Origin: Anaerolineae bacterium | GTDB lineage: Bacteria > Chloroflexota > Anaerolineae > JACIWP01 | NCBI GenBank assembly: GCA_014360855.1 | Contig: JACIWP010000144.1 | Span: forward strand, 378 to 7,968 | DNA length: 7,591 nucleotides | Direction of reading: 5' to 3' | In this document: positions 6,729 through 7,591 of the stretch, in pieces | Position numbering within the stretch: position 1 is the stretch's first letter | How the letters are laid out: each line of letters opens with the position of its first letter | Translations under genes and position numbers: made by a program | Notes under the pieces: generated by a model | What the model was told of the DNA's origin: nothing | The model's database searches: none | The model's input: the letters and a program-made list of their open reading frames with translations, nothing else

Positions 6729-7591
6729 TCCGCCCGCACGACCTCCCCGCGCGCGAGAATGGCTTGCAGATAATCGCGGCCGGCCACGATGCTCTCCAGA
6801 TCATTGAACTTGCCCAGCTCCAGCACCTGGATGGTGTCGGGGCGGATGTAGGTGCGGATCATCTCGAAGGGCATGTTGCCCGGCGCCGGCGCATAATGGT
6901 CGTGCACATGGTCCGCCATGCCGTGCAGATGCACGCCGACCAGGCAGTGCCCGTAGCGTTCGAGCCAGTCCTGATGCCGGCAGATGCCGAAGTTCTCCTG
7001 CACCTGCGCATGGCCGCAGTCGTGCCAGTATCCCAGGTTGGGCAGGTCCGCCTCCGCCAGCACTTCCGCCAGCTCGTCCAGGTCCGGCAGGCCGTAGTAA
7101 TGATAGCGGCACTCGATCCCGAAGCGCAGTTCCGGGAAATGCGGGCAGACCTCCCGCAGGCTCTTCACCAACCGCTCCAGGTGCGGCCGGCCCATTTCCT
7201 TGCGTTGGGCGACTTTCTTCTGCATGATCTCCGCCATGGCGCTCGGGGGGATTTCCCCGCGGGCGAAAGCGCGGCGCAGTTGGCGGTATTCCTGATCCTC
7301 CTTGGCCGCCGGCACGAAGCCGGCGTGAATCACCACGGCCCGCGCACCCAACTGCACGGCGGTCTCCGCGGTACTGCGCAGATGCAAAACTGCCTGCTGG
7401 CGCTCCTCCTCGTTCAGCGAGGCGATGTTGTCGCCGTACCCATCATCCGGGGCCAGCGGCTCGCGCAGGGTCGAACAGACGTTGTGCAGGCTGGTGATGG
7501 TGAACCCCAGCTCCTGCTGGAGCCGGTGCATCTCCTCCAGGTCCACCGGATGCACCACGTAGTTCAGCTCGAAGGCCTGAAAGCCGTGTTT
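6725..7591 (-). CDS. Sugar phosphate isomerase/epimerase-like TIM barrel (xylose isomerase-like / AP endonuclease 2 superfamily), N-terminus cut by window edge
   Basis: The frame is open to the window edge, giving 288 visible codons. The first visible residues, HGFQAFELNY, look like the first barrel strand of this fold, so the true start lies beyond 7591; the GTG at 7558 falls after that strand and is not a credible start. Numbering from the edge, likely metal or substrate ligands sit at the ends of successive strands: H89 in VVIHAG, E160 in FGIEC, D191 and H194 in YWHDCGHAQ, H221 and H223 in GVHLHG, D231-H232 in the HDHYAPAPGN loop, and E258 in VLELG. This matches the divalent-metal TIM barrels of PF01261, which isomerise or epimerise sugars and polyols and include endonuclease IV. 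Here HDCGH and HLHG favour an isomerase/epimerase type over a DNA repair enzyme. The substrate is unknown. The gene is translationally coupled to the transporter that follows. Confidence 0.88.
   Translation of the reverse strand, partial: KHGFQAFELNYVVHPVDLEEMHRLQQELGFTITSLHNVCSTLREPLAPDDGYGDNIASLNEEERQQAVLHLRSTAETAVQLGARAVVIHAGFVPAAKEDQEYRQLRRAFARGEIPPSAMAEIMQKKVAQRKEMGRPHLERLVKSLREVCPHFPELRFGIECRYHYYGLPDLDELAEVLAEADLPNLGYWHDCGHAQVQENFGICRHQDWLERYGHCLVGVHLHGMADHVHDHYAPAPGNMPFEMIRTYIRPDTIQVLELGKFNDLESIVAGRDYLQAILARGEVVRAE

Overview
The window is GC-rich (by eye in the low-to-mid 60s percent). It carries six protein-coding genes, all on the minus strand, so transcription runs from high to low coordinates. 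The organism is a bacterium. The dense GCCGGC word usage, a complete FtsK with a gamma domain, a YegS/BmrU-type lipid kinase and a Type IIG/ISP-like restriction-modification enzyme would fit a Chloroflexota (Anaerolineae-like) genome, but that assignment is an inference and no taxonomic marker is present.

In transcription order: (1) 7591-6725, a sugar phosphate isomerase/epimerase-like TIM barrel, cut at its N-terminus by the window edge. (2) 6728-5757, a ten-helix EamA/DMT-family transporter whose ATG overlaps the previous stop (ATGA). (3) 5741-5079, a 220-residue protein of unknown function with two membrane helices and a soluble domain that may be PH-like. (4) 5017-4097, a diacylglycerol kinase/YegS-family lipid kinase with its own promoter at about 5053-5082. 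(5) 3961-1688, the DNA translocase FtsK with its own promoter at 3993-4022. (6) 1643-1, the first 547 residues of a PD-(E/D)xK nuclease fused to an N6-adenine methyltransferase; the C-terminal half lies beyond position 1.

Genes 1-3 look like one operon, with a 4-base overlap and then a 15-base gap holding a strong Shine-Dalgarno. The lipid kinase and ftsK each follow the only AT-rich patches in the window, and those patches match sigma-70/sigma-A promoters. The restriction-modification gene follows ftsK after a short gap with no visible terminator or promoter, so it is probably read from the ftsK promoter or from a promoter inside ftsK. No RNA genes, CRISPR arrays, insertion sequences, integrases or attachment sites were seen. 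There is no gene-free stretch longer than about 140 bases.

Most of the window is conserved chromosomal content. The items most worth a second look are the fused single-chain restriction-modification enzyme, the uncharacterised two-helix membrane protein and the roughly eightfold excess of the palindrome GCCGGC. I found no convincing evidence of a new multi-gene system.
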